In this document: one piece after another, positions 46,177 to 58,300 of the stretch
Position numbering within the stretch: the first letter of the stretch is position 1
Layout: every line of letters begins with the position of its first letter
DNA from: Elymus sibiricus
Lineage: Eukaryota > Streptophyta > Magnoliopsida > Poales > Poaceae
DNA length: 64,000 bases
NCBI GenBank assembly: GCA_039707655.1
Contig: CM077670.1
Span: forward strand, 141,960,001 to 142,024,000
Direction: 5' to 3'
Translations under genes and position numbers: made by a program
Notes under the pieces: generated by a model
Database searches by the model: none
Told to the model about the DNA's origin: nothing
Seen by the model: the letters and a program-made list of their open reading frames with translations, nothing else

Positions 46177-47659
46177 TGTAGGATCGGAAGTATGTCTAGA
46201 GGGGGGTGATTAGACTACTTGACCAAATAAAACTTATCCTTCTCCCAATTTTAGTTGTAGGCAAGTTTTAGCAATTCTACCAAGTCAAGCAACACCCTAC
46301 ACATGCAAGTCTAAGAGTTGAGCAGCGGAAAATAAAGACTTTGCATATGAACGTAAAGGAGGGATCGAAGAAATCAAACGCAATGAAGACACGGTGGTTT
46401 TTGGCGTGGTTATGATAGGTGGTGCTATCGTACGTCCACGTTGATGGATACTTCAACCCACGGAGGGTAACGGTTGCGCGAGTCCATGGAGGGCTCCACC
46501 CACGAAGGGTCCACGAAGAAGCAACCTTGTCTATTCCACCATGGCTTATGTCCACGAAGGACTAGCCTCACTCGGGTAGATCTTCACGAAGTAGGCGATC
46601 TCCTTGCCCTTACAAACTCCTTGGTTCAACTCCACATGATCTTGGAGGCTCCCAAGTGACACCTAACCAATCTAGAAGACACCACTCTCCAAAAGGTAAT
46701 AGATGTGTTGTTGATGATGAACTCCTTGCTCTTGTGCTTCAAAAGATAGTCTCCCCAACACTCAATCACTCTCTCACAGATTTGGCTTTGGTAGGAGAGG
46801 GATTTGAGTAGAAAGCAACTTGGGGAAGGCTAGAAATCAAGGTTCAAATGATTGGAATGAAGTTACTTGATCTCAACACATGAGTAGGTGGTTCTCTCTC
46901 AGAAAACGAATAGTGGAAGTGTAGGTTCGTTCTAATTGCTCTCTTAGATAGTAGGTGGGGTGGAAGGGTATAAATAAGCAGCACCAAAAATCCAACCGTT
47001 ACAAGCTTTTGACCCAACTCGGTGAGACCGACCTGTGCAAAAGGCTTGACCGTTAGGCTTTTCGGTGAGACCGAGCAGAACATCTCGGAGCAGCCGATGT
47101 GCAATGGCTAGGGCAGAACTTCGTCTCGGTAATTCCGATCATTTCATCTCGGTGAATCCGAAGTGAAGCAGTGGCATTACAGAAACTTGGTCATGCCATC
47201 TCGGTGAGACCAAGATCCATTTCGGTAGAATCAAAACGTTAGGGTTTGGCTATGGCAGTATATGTGATCATCTCGGTGGGTCTGGATGGAAAGGTTTCGG
47301 TGGGACCGAGATAGACTTTTAGGGTTTGGAATTGATGGGATTTGAAGAATGTGGTTGAGGGTTTTGGAGCAATATCTTCAAGCACTTGATCAACAAACTC
47401 ATCATCAAAACCTCATCCCCTTTTAATAGTGTTGGCTTTCCTATAGGACTCAATGTGATCTTGGATCACTTAACCAAAAATGTAGAGTCTTGAAGCTTTA
47501 GCCAATCCATGTCCTTAGCATTTTGAGGGGTCCACAATCACTAGTCCTTGCCATGCCAACATTGAACTTCCTAAAATCTTATCTTGAATAGGCATTAGTT
47601 CAATGACTTATATGTTGTTATTAATTACCAAAACCACCCGGGGATTAGTTGCACTTTCA
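46177..47659 (-). repeat. 3' LTR of element F
   Basis: 1,483 bp, inverted start TGAAAGTGCAAC, inverted end CGATCCTACA. It is homologous to the solo LTR at 42292-43810. It carries at least nine (T)CGGTGNGACCGA-like words at 47016-47310. Confidence 0.85.
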
Positions 47660-48190
47660 ATCTCCCCCTTTTTGGTAATTGATGACAACATATAGATCAA
47701 AGCTTCAACAAATGATATAATCAATGAAATACATCGTCGCTTTGAGAAGTATGTGATAAGCAAGAGCTCCCCCTAAATTTGTGCATTATTAAAAAAATGC
47801 ATTTGAATGCAAATGCACAATCGATTAGGATGATGGGTCACTCTTCCATGTCACATAAATCTTGGTGGAGCGCTCAAAATGATATGATTGCAATGTAACA
47901 AGCACTCATCACCAAGCAAACAAGTGAATGATCATACAAAGAGCATATGGATGGATATTTAAGCATGCATAGCAACGAAGTATGGTATGATCAAGCACAA
48001 AGTAATGTAGCCTCATACAAGCATCAAACACAAGTATCACGAAGTAGCACAAAACTCATGAAGTAGCAAGAAACTAAAGAAATCAAATGAGAAAAAGCAA
48101 GACACACTCTCTCTCTCTCGAAGCCCTAATGATCTATACTAATTCTCCCCCTTTGGCAACAAGTACCAAAAAGATCGAAATAGTAAAGAG
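47660..48190 (-). other. Element F 3' untranslated region
   Basis: It starts with the inverted polypurine tract. The rest is A/T-rich with repeated TACC/AAGCA words and no supported frame. Confidence 0.6.
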
Positions 48191-50409
48191 CTAAAAGTTG
48201 CTTTGGGCTCGATCTCCGGCAGCTCCTGGTGAAGAAGTCCTTTGCGCCGGTGGAGTGGAGAGAAGCGCATATGCAAATGCCTCGGATGATGTCTGCTGGA
48301 CTGGTGGAGTGAAGACCGCTGGAGGAACTGATGGAGCAGCAGTGGGTGCAGCAGCAAGTGCAGAGACTGTGGGTCTGAGGTCGGTGACTGGCATGGCTAC
48401 TGACCTAGGCATCTTCTGGAACTGAGTAGTCGTGGGAAGTACTGTGCCCTGGTGCTCATCATCACTACTAGTAGCCATCTTCGCTTCATCCACTTCCTTC
48501 TTCAGACTCTCAACTGTGGTCTGCATCTCAGTTACCTTGACATCAAGGTCATGGAACTTAGTCTCTATAATCCTCTCTAGGCTCTCTTTGTTCTTTGTGA
48601 GGCTGGCCAGGCTCCGCTCGATGCTCTGAGTAGCATGAAGAAGATATAGCATCTGGTCAGCTTTTGTCTTCAGAACTGGAACTGTGGAAGAGCTAGGACC
48701 AGCACTCTTGGCAGGTTCTGCCTTCGCCTGAGCTGTAGCTGAGGTAGGATGATCCTCATCCATAGTCACTGTGTAGTCCTCTAGCTTTGGCTGAAGTGGC
48801 AAGTGCTCACGATCAAGCAAGTAGACTTTGCTACCAACTTTGGAGTTGATAAGCATCTGAATGTGTGGAGCAAAGCCACATGAGCGCTTCTGATCTGCAG
48901 CAATCCTCTTGATTGTCTCCACAATCAAATCCATCACTCGGAACTTTGTGAAACCATCCACCAAATGCAGCATGTTGATTGAGTGTCCTCTGATCATCTT
49001 ATCATCACCTGACTTGGGCATCAACGTATGTCTCAGAATAGTGTTTATGGTGGCAAGTCCTGGTAGGAGATGATAGACAGAACCTAGCTTGTGAGACTCC
49101 TTGTACTTCTCAAGAATTTCTGCATACATGCCCTTCATGGATTTGTGGTCCATTTTGCCCTTGGCATAAACATCAATGTCATTTTCTTCGGCTTCTGGCA
49201 CGCTCAGCAGTTGTGCCCACTCTGCAATACTTGACTGGAATCTAGTGCCCTCAGTCATCCAAACTATCCTCCCATCGGGATAGAAGTGTGCAGTGGAGTA
49301 AAACTTCATGATGAGCTCATCTGTCCATGATGTCAACTTGGTTCCTATGAACTCATCAATGCCTATGGTCTTGAAGTTTTCATGCACATTTGGGAAGTTG
49401 TCCTCATTTGCATCAATGAACTTCCAATCAACCCATCTCATGTCGCTCACAATGGGCTTCTTGTCTAGCAGCGTTGTCTCATAGAAGTTCTGTTGTTCCT
49501 TGGTGTGAAAGCGGTAGTCCATAGCAGTCCTCCTCCAGGTTGAGTAGGGGTCAGATTCCCTCCACTTTCTCAGTCCTTTGTCCTTCCTCTCCTTCATATT
49601 TTCAGCAACTGAATGTGTATCATCATGGTCTGGCAATCTGGGTCTCAGCTTCTTGAGCACTATGGCATCATCATCATGATCAGCTCTCTCAGGCACCACT
49701 TTCTCAGTCCTTTGTCCTTCCTCTCCTTCATATTTTCAGCAACTGTATGTGTATCATCATGGTCTGGCAATCTGGGTCTCAGCTTCTTGAGCACTATGGC
49801 ATCATCATCATCATCATCAGCTCTCTCAGGCACTGGGGCCTTGTTCTTCTTATCTGCAGAAACATTCCTGGTGGTACTCTTGGTCTTGGGGGCAGTGGCA
49901 GTAGTTTTGACCTTGGAAGAGGTGGCTGTCTTCATAGCATCAGACATCAATTTTTGTTGCTTGGGGGGAGGTGGCTCATCAGCATCTGGTTCATCCTCCC
50001 TCCTCATGGATGTGGGCTTGAACACCACTTGCACAGATTGTTTCCTCTCCCTTTTCTTTTCTACAGTCTTTGGCATAGCTTTGCCTTGCACTTGCTGGGA
50101 TCCACTTGGATTCTCAGTGGTGATGCCTCTCTTGGCAGCAGTGGATGCAGAAACTTTCCTTGTCACTCATCTCTCTTTTTGAGGATTGCCATACTCCTTA
50201 TGAACTGGAGCTTTCCTTCTAGAGGTGACTTCTTCTACCTGGAAGTCCTCATCCTCTTCATCTGAATCTTTCCTTTTTCTGGTCCTGGTGGCTGCTTTGG
50301 GTAAGCTGGGAGAACTCCTTTTCCCATAGCTCTCCTCAGGACTAGAACCTGCATCAAGATCAATAATAGCATCTGCAGACATGTTCTGGCTATCATTGGT
50401 GTCTGACAT
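48191..50409 (-). pseudogene. Env-like ORF of element F (one stop, one duplication)
   Basis: The frame starts at 50409 (MSDTNDSQNMSADAIIDLD), has a TGA at 50167, continues (KPTSMRREDEPDADEPPPP, basic/acidic), and breaks at a 134/137-bp tandem duplication at 49563-49833. The 502-codon main part follows, including STWRRTAMDYRFHTKEQQN, KLTSWTDELIMKFYSTAHF, SSIAEWAQLLSVP and then a coiled coil (LHATQSIERSLASLTKNKES ... TETQMTTVESLKKEV-type heptads), with a Pro/Ala-rich end. The central part resembles the plant-transposon protein domain of SIRE/Athila third ORFs. No signal peptide or membrane segment is evident, so a true envelope role is doubtful. The charged N-terminus suggests nuclear or nucleic-acid contact. 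Confidence 0.65.
49563..49833. repeat. Tandem duplication inside the env-like ORF
   Basis: Copies 49563-49696 (134 bp) and 49697-49833 (137 bp) are nearly identical; both encode VPERAD.DDDAIVLKKLRP. They differ by one ATC/GAT codon and a few substitutions. The 134-bp copy is not a multiple of three and breaks the frame. Confidence 0.9.
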
Positions 50410-52158
50410 ACTGACATAGACCCTGTGAAATAGATTTGATGAGGCAGAGTAGATGAGTCATCACAAAATGCAGCTAGTTTTTGAAAAATTTGAGTTCAAA
50501 CTTCAGTTCTAGGTTTTCATAGAAAGCATATTGGAATTACCGATTTGATAATTTTGGTAGTACCAAAAGCAACAACAGAGACTTGGCCACACTATTTCGG
50601 TCTGACCGAATTGTGTCCCGGTCCCTCCGAAGTGCTAGGGTTTTGCTGAAATATTAGAATCGGTCTCACCGATTAGTACCACTCGGTGACACCAAGAAGT
50701 ACTATGTGCAATGGCCAGAGGCCAAATCGGTGACTCCGATTCTCTCAATTCGGTCAGTCCGAGATGAGTTCTGCGCAAACCTAACCCTAAAATTTTCGCT
50801 CGAATCTAAACTACGGAATTTCTTGCTGGAAAAGAAGTTGCAAACTGTGGCAAGATATAAGGCGCAATCTCTAGTGCATAGAATCGGATTTGGAAGCACT
50901 AGGGGTTCGAATCTCACCCTAACTCGGTGGAGATCCTCTACGGCGGCAACGGCGGAGAAGATTCCCGTTGACGGCGATGGAATCCGGCGGCGAGGGCGCA
51001 CTGGAGATGACGGCGACGATCCGTGAACCAGGGGCGACGGCGGCAAAGGGTTGTGGGAGCGAGATGATTGAAGGATTTTTCAATGTACGGTCCGCGCGAT
51101 ATATATACCCTTTGGCTGTCGGTAGTACCAAATGAAACAACTCAGTCTCACCGAAACACATAACTGCCATAGACAGAACGTATCGGTGACGCCGAGATTT
51201 TCGAATCGGTCTTACCAAGGTGGAAAGATTTGATCAGTCTAAGTAAATTTCGGTGTGACCGAATGGGTATGAGTTGGTCAGACCAAAAATTACTTAGAGG
51301 GTTTTGGAGGTCAGCCCTAATCAGATCGGTGGCTCCGAGTGCTCCTCACCCGAAGGGTCCGAAAATGAGCTTGTTCAAATTTTGTGATAAAGCATGAATA
51401 GAATTTGAGACAAGAGGTGATAGATAGCTAGAGATGGTGCTTAGGCATTCTTGTACATCCACTTGGCCAAAAATCCAAATCAATCAAAGCAACAAATGGA
51501 TGTCCTAGAATGAAAAAAAATGCATTGCAACATGCTCACACAATAAGATAGCAAATGAAATATGTGTCAAACATGCACAACCAATTCTAGCAACTATCAA
51601 GCAATGGGTGATGACATAGTCATCTATACATGAGTATATTGACTTAGGAGCCAAATGAGAACATTTGATCATAGGTCATACTCATCGTTTAAGCATAAGT
51701 GGGTTACCACTTTTACATAAAGCATTAATGTGTTCACACCATTAGAGTTGCTTTAGCTCAAGTCTTAGAGCAAAGCTCCCCCTAGATGTGATATCCCCCC
51801 AAAGAGGGATGAACTAACCTTGGGTTTTGTCGATGATGATGTCATGTAGATGTTGTAGACGTGGATGCTCGATGTTGATGTAGACCATCAAGAGTTGGGA
51901 GCAGTCCATTGGATTTTTGCACTTTCAATACCTACATGGGTTAGTCCCACAAGGAACAAACAAGGATATCCATAGACATAGAGTGAAACACACACAAGAT
52001 GATGTCCATGAATGCATTGAATACCTTGTCCCTTTACTTACCAACAAGAGGGTTTGTGACTCCGGGAATTAGTGCGTGATATTGAAGTTGGTTGCACAAG
52101 TTCTTGCCATGAATGTATGTGAGTGAAGTTTGTTGGCGGAGTCACCCTCAAGAACTCT
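50410..52158 (-). other. Element F spacer between gag remnant and env-like ORF, palindrome-rich
   Basis: No pol coding is present. Two stretches (50590-50770 and 51140-51365) hold a dozen imperfect CGGT..ACCG words such as TTCGGTCTGACCGAA, ATCGGTCTCACCGATT and TTCGGTGTGACCGAAT. A GC-rich part (50880-51060) gives open frames on both strands that look compositional. Confidence 0.6.
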
Positions 52159-54024
52159 CTAGTTCTTCTTTGGGACCCACATCAACTTGATGGGGATCCT
52201 TGGAGTTGTAGTTGTACTTGAAGAAGTGGAACTTGACGTAGTCTTGGGAACCCACTTGACCAAGACTTGAGGTGCTTCTTCAAATGAGTAAATCTCTTCT
52301 TGAAGCTTGTCCTTGCCTTTTAGCTTGTGGTCTTGTGGTGGAAGATCATCTTTAGCTTGTGTTCCCTTGAAAGAAGTAGGATCATACTTCTCTTGTTGCG
52401 GAACAAACTTCGTCTTTGGGTATTGATCTTCTTCCCACTCAACTCCATTGGCATTGAACTTTTGTTCCAAACCGACACCTTGGTTCTTTCGGTGCCTCCC
52501 TTGCTTGCGTACAATTTCCTCAAATTTCTTACTCCCGGCAAGGCTCTTGTAGACACCCTTTTCTATAATTCCTTTCAATAAATCATTTTCTTGATCAAGT
52601 GTAACTTGGCTAAGAGAATCGTTAGTGGGATCAATAGAACTACTAGAAGCAACAATATTGGATTTAGCATTGTTATTATTACTACTAGAGGTAGAACCCT
52701 TTTTACCCTTGTTACTAGTTTGTTTAGATTTAACTTGTGGCATAAAAATAGACAAGAGGAGACGTTTGGCAATGTAAGAGGAACTCTTCTTTCGAGGATC
52801 GTCATTGATAGCTTTTAGAAACTCATGCTCTTGCTCTAAATTTAGCTTCTCGAAGCGTAGCTTCTCATGAGTTCTTAGGAGCTCTCTATGATCCTCTTGA
52901 GTTGTTTCATGAGCTAACTTAAGAGTGTTTAGTTCTTTAGTTAGGCGCTCAATCTCCCTCATAGCATTATCATTCGTTTCATATTGACTATCATGATTAC
53001 AAGCAAGTTCATTGTAGCTCACATCACTAGTTTTATCAACAAGCAAGTCATCATCACCAAGTATCCTCATCACTATTAAAGTCAAGGTATTCGGGGTGTG
53101 ATACCTTGGGGCCTTTTGCTATGAAGCATCTTCCAATTCCCTCATTTGGTGAATCAAATAGTCATAGGAGTTGGAGGATACAAGTGCAAGTCCGGCAACA
53201 CCTTCATCTTGACTGTAGTCGGAGTCGGAGTGGTAGCTTCTCTCGGATTGGTTGTCGGAGTCGGAGCCGGAAATCCATTCACCAACATGAGCTTGATGTC
53301 TTCTTCTAGAGTAGCTCTTGGATGACTTGTCCTTCCTTTCTGAATCCTTGCTTCTCCGAGAAGGTCTTCGTTCATAACGATCATCTTTACTCCTTCTCTC
53401 TCTATGAGGTGATTCATCTCTTCTATTCTTTCCTCTTGGTGATTCGTCTCTTTTCTTGTGAGGTGCCGTACATTCATTGGAGTAGTGTCCAGGTCTTCCA
53501 CAATTGTAGCAATTATGGTCATGACTTGATGATCCTTGCTCATAGTGTCTTGAGTTGGAGTTTCTCTCTTTGCTTCTATTCTTGTAGAACTTGTTGAATC
53601 TCTTCACCATTAGGCTTATCTCTTCATTGGAAACAATCTTGCCACTTGATGTAGTGGGAGCATCGCTTGAAGCTTTGTAAGCACCACTTGACTTGTTGTG
53701 TAGCTCTTCTTTGTCCTTGAGTGACATCTCATGAGCAACAATCCTTCCAATGACTTCTGTGGGCTTGAGATCTTTGTAATTTGGCATCATTTGGATCAAT
53801 GTACATATGGTATCATATTTTCCATCCAAGGCTCTAAGAATCTTCTTGATGATGAATTTGTCGGTCATCTCTTCACTTCCTAAGCTGGCAATCTCATTTG
53901 TGATGAGAGCGAGCCTAGAGTACATTTCGGCGACTCCTTCACCATCCTTCATCTTGAACTTGTCAAGTTGACTTTGGAGCACATCCAACTTGGATTCCTT
54001 GATGGACTCGGTACCCTCGTGCAT
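52159..54024 (-). pseudogene. Copia-type Gag of element F (5' truncated, split)
   Basis: The first frame (53119-54024) begins mid-domain with MHEGTESIKESKLDVLQSQL, then MKDGEGVAEMYSRLALITNEI and IIKKILRALDGKYDTICTLI, a standard Copia gag core. The knuckle is CYNCGRPGHYSNEC (~53480-53520), followed by an Arg/Ser/Glu-rich segment (RRDESPHRERRSK) and SDSDYSQDEG. The second frame (52159-53085) adds a coiled coil (ERLTKELNTLKLAHETTQED) and a Lys-rich tail ending PIKLMWVPKKN; the two are joined by a frame change near 53100. The N-terminal ~100 residues expected before MHEGT are missing at the junction with element G. No protease follows. Confidence 0.75.
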
Positions 54025-54027
54025 ATC

Positions 54028-55728
54028 ACATAACTATCCCAAACATTTTGAAGTTTGGGTTTCTCAGAAGCAAGCAGACTATAATGTAATTCTTAGCTTT
54101 TTGGATCAAAAGACGTAAGTCTCGTCATCCATAGCATTAGCAGGAGAGTATTGCAAGCATGCAGTAGGACAAAATCCTTCTTGGCACTCTTAGAGGACAA
54201 TCCTCTAAATCGTAAAAGATTCAACCAGATAAATAACAGTCAATCAATTTCAACAGCAAAGGTGGAACTGTGAGCCATAATTCTACAACAATAATGCAAA
54301 CTACACATAGACATAGTTCATAATTAATTTGCACTGGTGATTAAACTAAATTAATACATAATGTGCTCCCACTCAAATCAATATCTCTCATAATTGATTT
54401 AAAGTGATTCAAGATCCTGATCTGATTCACAGCCATTGATGTGGACATCACTATTGATGTGAACTTCAACTGGTGGGCAATATTTTGTCGATCATATCTC
54501 CATATGCCTCTTGTTCATCTTTCGATGCTTCGTGCTCCGAGCTCAGAACAATTCTGCCAGAACTTCAAGAAAACCGAGTGTTGTCTGCTTGCTCGGTCTA
54601 ACCTCGCCCGCCTTAAACTTCACAATCCGTTTGTACTCATGTGGACATGACACACTACGGAATGCTATGTGTTATAGATGGTTGCAACACTGGGAAGAGC
54701 ACCTTTTAACTTGATATTTACTGTGAGAGATCACCCTAATAATTGACTACTGCGCAATCAAAGAGTGCAAACAACAAAGGGATAAACATATCAAGCAATT
54801 CATAAAAGCATGATATGGTATAGCTCTAGGCGCCGAGAATCCTCCGTGATCATCTTCAATCTCCAGTTGAAGCGTTGTGACGGCCAATATTTCATTGCCG
54901 TGGCAACCGTTTCAAAAATGATGATGTGGCAGCAATTTTAGAAAACGTTGCCGTGGCGAACATTTTAGAAAACATTGCCGTGGCACCAAATTCAGAAATT
55001 CCGCCCAGCATGAAATTATAGCTCCTCGTCCCGTGCCTAGTACACCTTCTCCTCATCTGGGACCTCCGTGTACGTTTGCCATCGTCACCTGTAACCTGTA
55101 GGCTATCTCTATGATATTTACATTAACGTGGCAATCTCGTGGCTCCAGCCATCATGCCGTGACACGCAGGCCACTTAACATTACAACATATAACCATCTC
55201 ATACATAAACTCATTATCATGATGAAGGCTATACCACATCATATGCATGCATACTCTGCAAAACCAAGTTAGACGTCCTCTAATTGGTTTTAGCAAATTT
55301 TAATTACGCGGTTAATAGTTTTAACAAGTAATACTAGCTACCTACGCCCACAACATAGGCGATAATTCTTGATGCTAGATTAAGTTTCGGGGTGTGTGAA
55401 ACAAGAGACTTAATTAAAAATCTCTAGCCCTACACTAAACTTCGTCAAATACGCGTGACCCCCTAGAAGATCATCCATCTTCAGCACCCTCTTGTGTACG
55501 CGACGGTTCACTATTCTTGACTATAATGAGGCCCAAAGAACTGTTAGCAGATCGTCGACAGCCAGAGCCGAGCGATTGTCAGAACTTTGTACAAAGCCTC
55601 ACTATGCCGCCAATGAAGTGAATCAAAGCAACACTCGAGGGAAGCATAGCAAGAACATCAAACCCTCACATCCACATGTGATCTAGATCGCAACCAGCAG
55701 CTACTCATATAACTGCTCATGATGCCAC
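54028..55728 (-). other. Element G 5' internal region, no coding
   Basis: Low-GC sequence between the primer site (about 55713-55727, inverted) and the truncated element F. Short frames have no domain. Repeated GCCGTGGCAAC and GCCGTGGCACC words occur at 54890-54985. Confidence 0.55.
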
Positions 55729-57556
55729 TGTTGGGAAACATAGTAGAAAACAAAAAAATCATGCCTACGCACACCCAAGATTAATATGAAGATGCATAAC
55801 AGGTTGGGATCACGATTGTTACTGTCACCGAGTTGCAGCGGAAGAAGAACGTGTCGGTGTAGATCGTACTTGGAGTCCCTGGAACCGTCAATGAACGATC
55901 TCGCGAACTGCCCATGAACAGTTCCTTGAACCAAAGACCGAAAGCACGGCCTCTCTACTTGGTTGCAAGCATGCAGCCTTCACAATCCGGTAGCGCTTCG
56001 CCGTCCAGAGCTAATCGTCGCCGGATAATTAGAGGAAGGAGATTAGAACCACATAGGGCTTCTAATTATGAGGATTAGAGGAACTAGACCAAGCTCTAAT
56101 TAGTCAGCTAGGACCAACTAGAACTAGGGCTAGATGAACTAGAGGAGGCTCCAAAACATGTGTATCCAAAGGGTGGAAATCCTCTAGTATATATAAGTGA
56201 AGGGGAAGAGGAGGGGAGCCACAAGGGGAGGGAAACTCCCTCCCCTTTGGCCGGCCAAGGGAGGAGGAATTGGACTTCTCTTCCAGTCCAATTCCCCCCC
56301 CCCCCCACACACACACACAAGGAAGGGGGGCGCCAACTCCACTTGGGCCTTGGTGGCCCAAGTTGTCTTCCACCACTAGGCCTTTTAAGGCCCATTGATA
56401 TTTAATTATCTATAAAAGCCCTCTAACAAATACTAGAGCCTTTTATTTATAATTCAACAGCCCTGGAAACATTTTCCACCTATATATTAATTATCGGTAA
56501 TACCCGGTATTGCCCGATACTCTCCGAAACTCTTCCGGTGACTCTGAAACACTTCCGGATCCTCTCGAAACTATTTCAAATATTTATGAAACAATTCCAC
56601 AAATATATTCTCATCACTCATGTCCTACTAACACTCAACATAACGTGATTGCCTTAAGCTTGTGACCCCGTAGGTTCGGTGACTCATAGACATGAATGAA
56701 ACTCCTTCGTTCAATGACCGAAAACAGGACCGTGGACGTCCATATCGATCCCTATGATTACACGAATGACATTTGAGTGAACCTTTGGTTATCATATGAT
56801 GTCCCCTTTGCTTTGCAATACTTTACAAAACCCGGGATATGTTGGTATCCTCCTGAGTCATCACATGCTCACTACACCGTTATCCTCGTTACCGGTTTTG
56901 TTCTTCTTTCTCGTTATCATGTTTCGGCATCCCTGTGACAAAGTCACCTGTGTCTGGCCAGACGATGATGGATGCCTTCACACCGAGAGGGCCCTAAGAA
57001 TATCTCTCCATCATCGGAGGAGCAAATCCCACTCTCGAGCTATCTAGTCCCTTGTCAAACTTTTCGATGAGCCTGTAATTTGTCATTATGACCACCGTGT
57101 TACAGGTGATGTTTGAGCAACCCCAAAGTCCACCGTACGGTAAGAAGTGACTACGATACTCTCATGGTCTAAGGAGCAAAATTACACATTAACACTCCAT
57201 GTTATTACAATTGATTACAGACGATATTATCTCAATTCATAACAAACAAGTTTGGGTCGATTCAATATGATCGTTCTTCCAACGTCATAATCTCAATGTT
57301 GTTTTAGGACTATCGTTACACTTAACGATATCCTAAGATCTGGAAAATGTGATCACCAACAACACTTGAGCTAGTCTTAGAGGCGAGACTAGGAACCTTT
57401 ATTTTATCCGTTTATCATTTCACACGTGCATATGAGTTTTCCACTAAATCGCATATTCCAGGATCATAGCAGTTATAGCATGAAATATAAACACTTAATT
57501 ATGAATATGGAAATATAATAATACAATATTATTGCCTCTAGGGCATATTTCCAACA
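55729..57556 (-). repeat. 5' LTR of element G
   Basis: 1,828 bp, start TGTTGGAAATATGCCC (inverted at 57556), end TTTCCCAACA (inverted at 55729). It is flanked on the right by the TSD CCTCG. Confidence 0.88.
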
Positions 57557-57561
57557 CCTCG

Positions 57562-58300
57562 CCAAGTCCAAGAGGAAGGATGACAAAGACACGAGGAAGC
57601 CGGAGGCCAACAGTAGGAAGGAAGAAGACGTGCCTAGGCGACCCCATGCGCACGGCCCCTCCTGGACCCCGTGTGCAAGACCTATCCAGAGAGCTACTGG
57701 ATGCTACTGGACACACCCCATTCGCACGGCCCTCCAGGACCCCGTGCACACGGGCCCCGCCGCTGTAGCTGATGGCTACCCTGTGCGTACGGGCGTGTAC
57801 CGTGCACACGGGATCCCTGTGCCCACGGGGCCAACTTAGCCCGTGCGCACGGGCCTTCCAGCGGGCACGGCTGAAGTTGACCCTTTTGCACTCCACCTCG
57901 ACCCTCACCTCTAGCCACCTATATATTCTTGTACCTAGACCATTTGTTAGGGTTTGCAAAGTATATGATATGATCTAGAGAGAGCTTTTCTCATCTACCA
58001 CTCCTCTTGGAGATCAAGACCTCTTAGGACAAGACTCCCAAGTGGATATCAAGACCTCCTCTTGGAGAAGACTATCATCAAGACCTCATCTCCTTTGGAT
58101 TTGAGAAGAACCTGTACCTTGTGCTATTTTCCCTTGATTATTCATGTTATACTTGTGGATCTCATGTATGCTATTCTAGTGGATGTGTGATTGGGTTTGT
58201 TGAGTGATTTCCCCTTTGTGTTCTTGTTGTTCTTCCCCTTTTCCCCCTCCAAGTGTGAAAAGATCACCAATTAGGGTTCCACCCTACAACACCAATCATG
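57562..58300 (+). other. 3' part of element E after element G, palindrome-rich
   Basis: The first 20 bases finish the element E polyprotein (stop at 57579-57581). From 57640 to 57880 there are eight or more CCCGTGCGCACGGG-like palindromes (for example CCCGTGCACACGGG, ACCGTGCACACGG, CCCGTGCGCACGGG). The rest, with TAGAGAGAGCTTTTCTCATC, repeated CAAGACCTC words and a TTAGGGTTCCACCCTACAACA end, looks like untranslated or LTR sequence, but no second LTR is available to fix its edges. Confidence 0.5.

Larger units (their letters stand above)
46177..54027 (-). mobile_element. Element F: SIRE/Maximus-like Copia element, internally deleted and 5' truncated
   Basis: Right to left: partial gag (52159-54024), non-coding sequence, env-like frame (48191-50409), polypurine tract AAAAAGGGGGAGAT (inverted at 47660-47673) and 3' LTR (46177-47659). 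No 5' LTR, protease, integrase or RT is seen. A long charged gag with a CCHC knuckle and a large env-like frame behind pol are hallmarks of the SIRE/Maximus lineage. The family name is inferred. Confidence 0.72.
44120..57556 (-). mobile_element. Element G: Copia-type LTR retrotransposon, non-autonomous remnant
   Basis: LTRs at 55729-57556 (5', 1,828 bp) and 44120-45914 (3', 1,795 bp) begin TGTTGGAAATATGCCCTAG (inverted), as in the BARE/Angela group, and end CCCAACA. The TSD is CCTCG (44115-44119 and 57557-57561). The primer site next to 55729 reads inverted GTGGCATCATGAGC, a variant of the initiator-Met site TGGTATCAGAGC. The inverted polypurine tract CAAGTGGTAGAC adjoins the 3' LTR at 45915. 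Apart from the nested family F element the interior has no gag or pol. Confidence 0.85.

Noticed and set aside
49613..50265. Plus-strand frames of 189 and 172 codons
   Set aside because: Antisense shadows of the env-like ORF, extended by the tandem duplication.
48191..50409. A true viral envelope protein
   Set aside because: No signal peptide, no transmembrane segment and no fusion-like region; it is better described as an env-position ORF of unknown role.
57495..57959. 154-codon minus-strand frame
   Set aside because: Spans the LTR edge of element G and the CCCGTG palindromes of element E; no domain.
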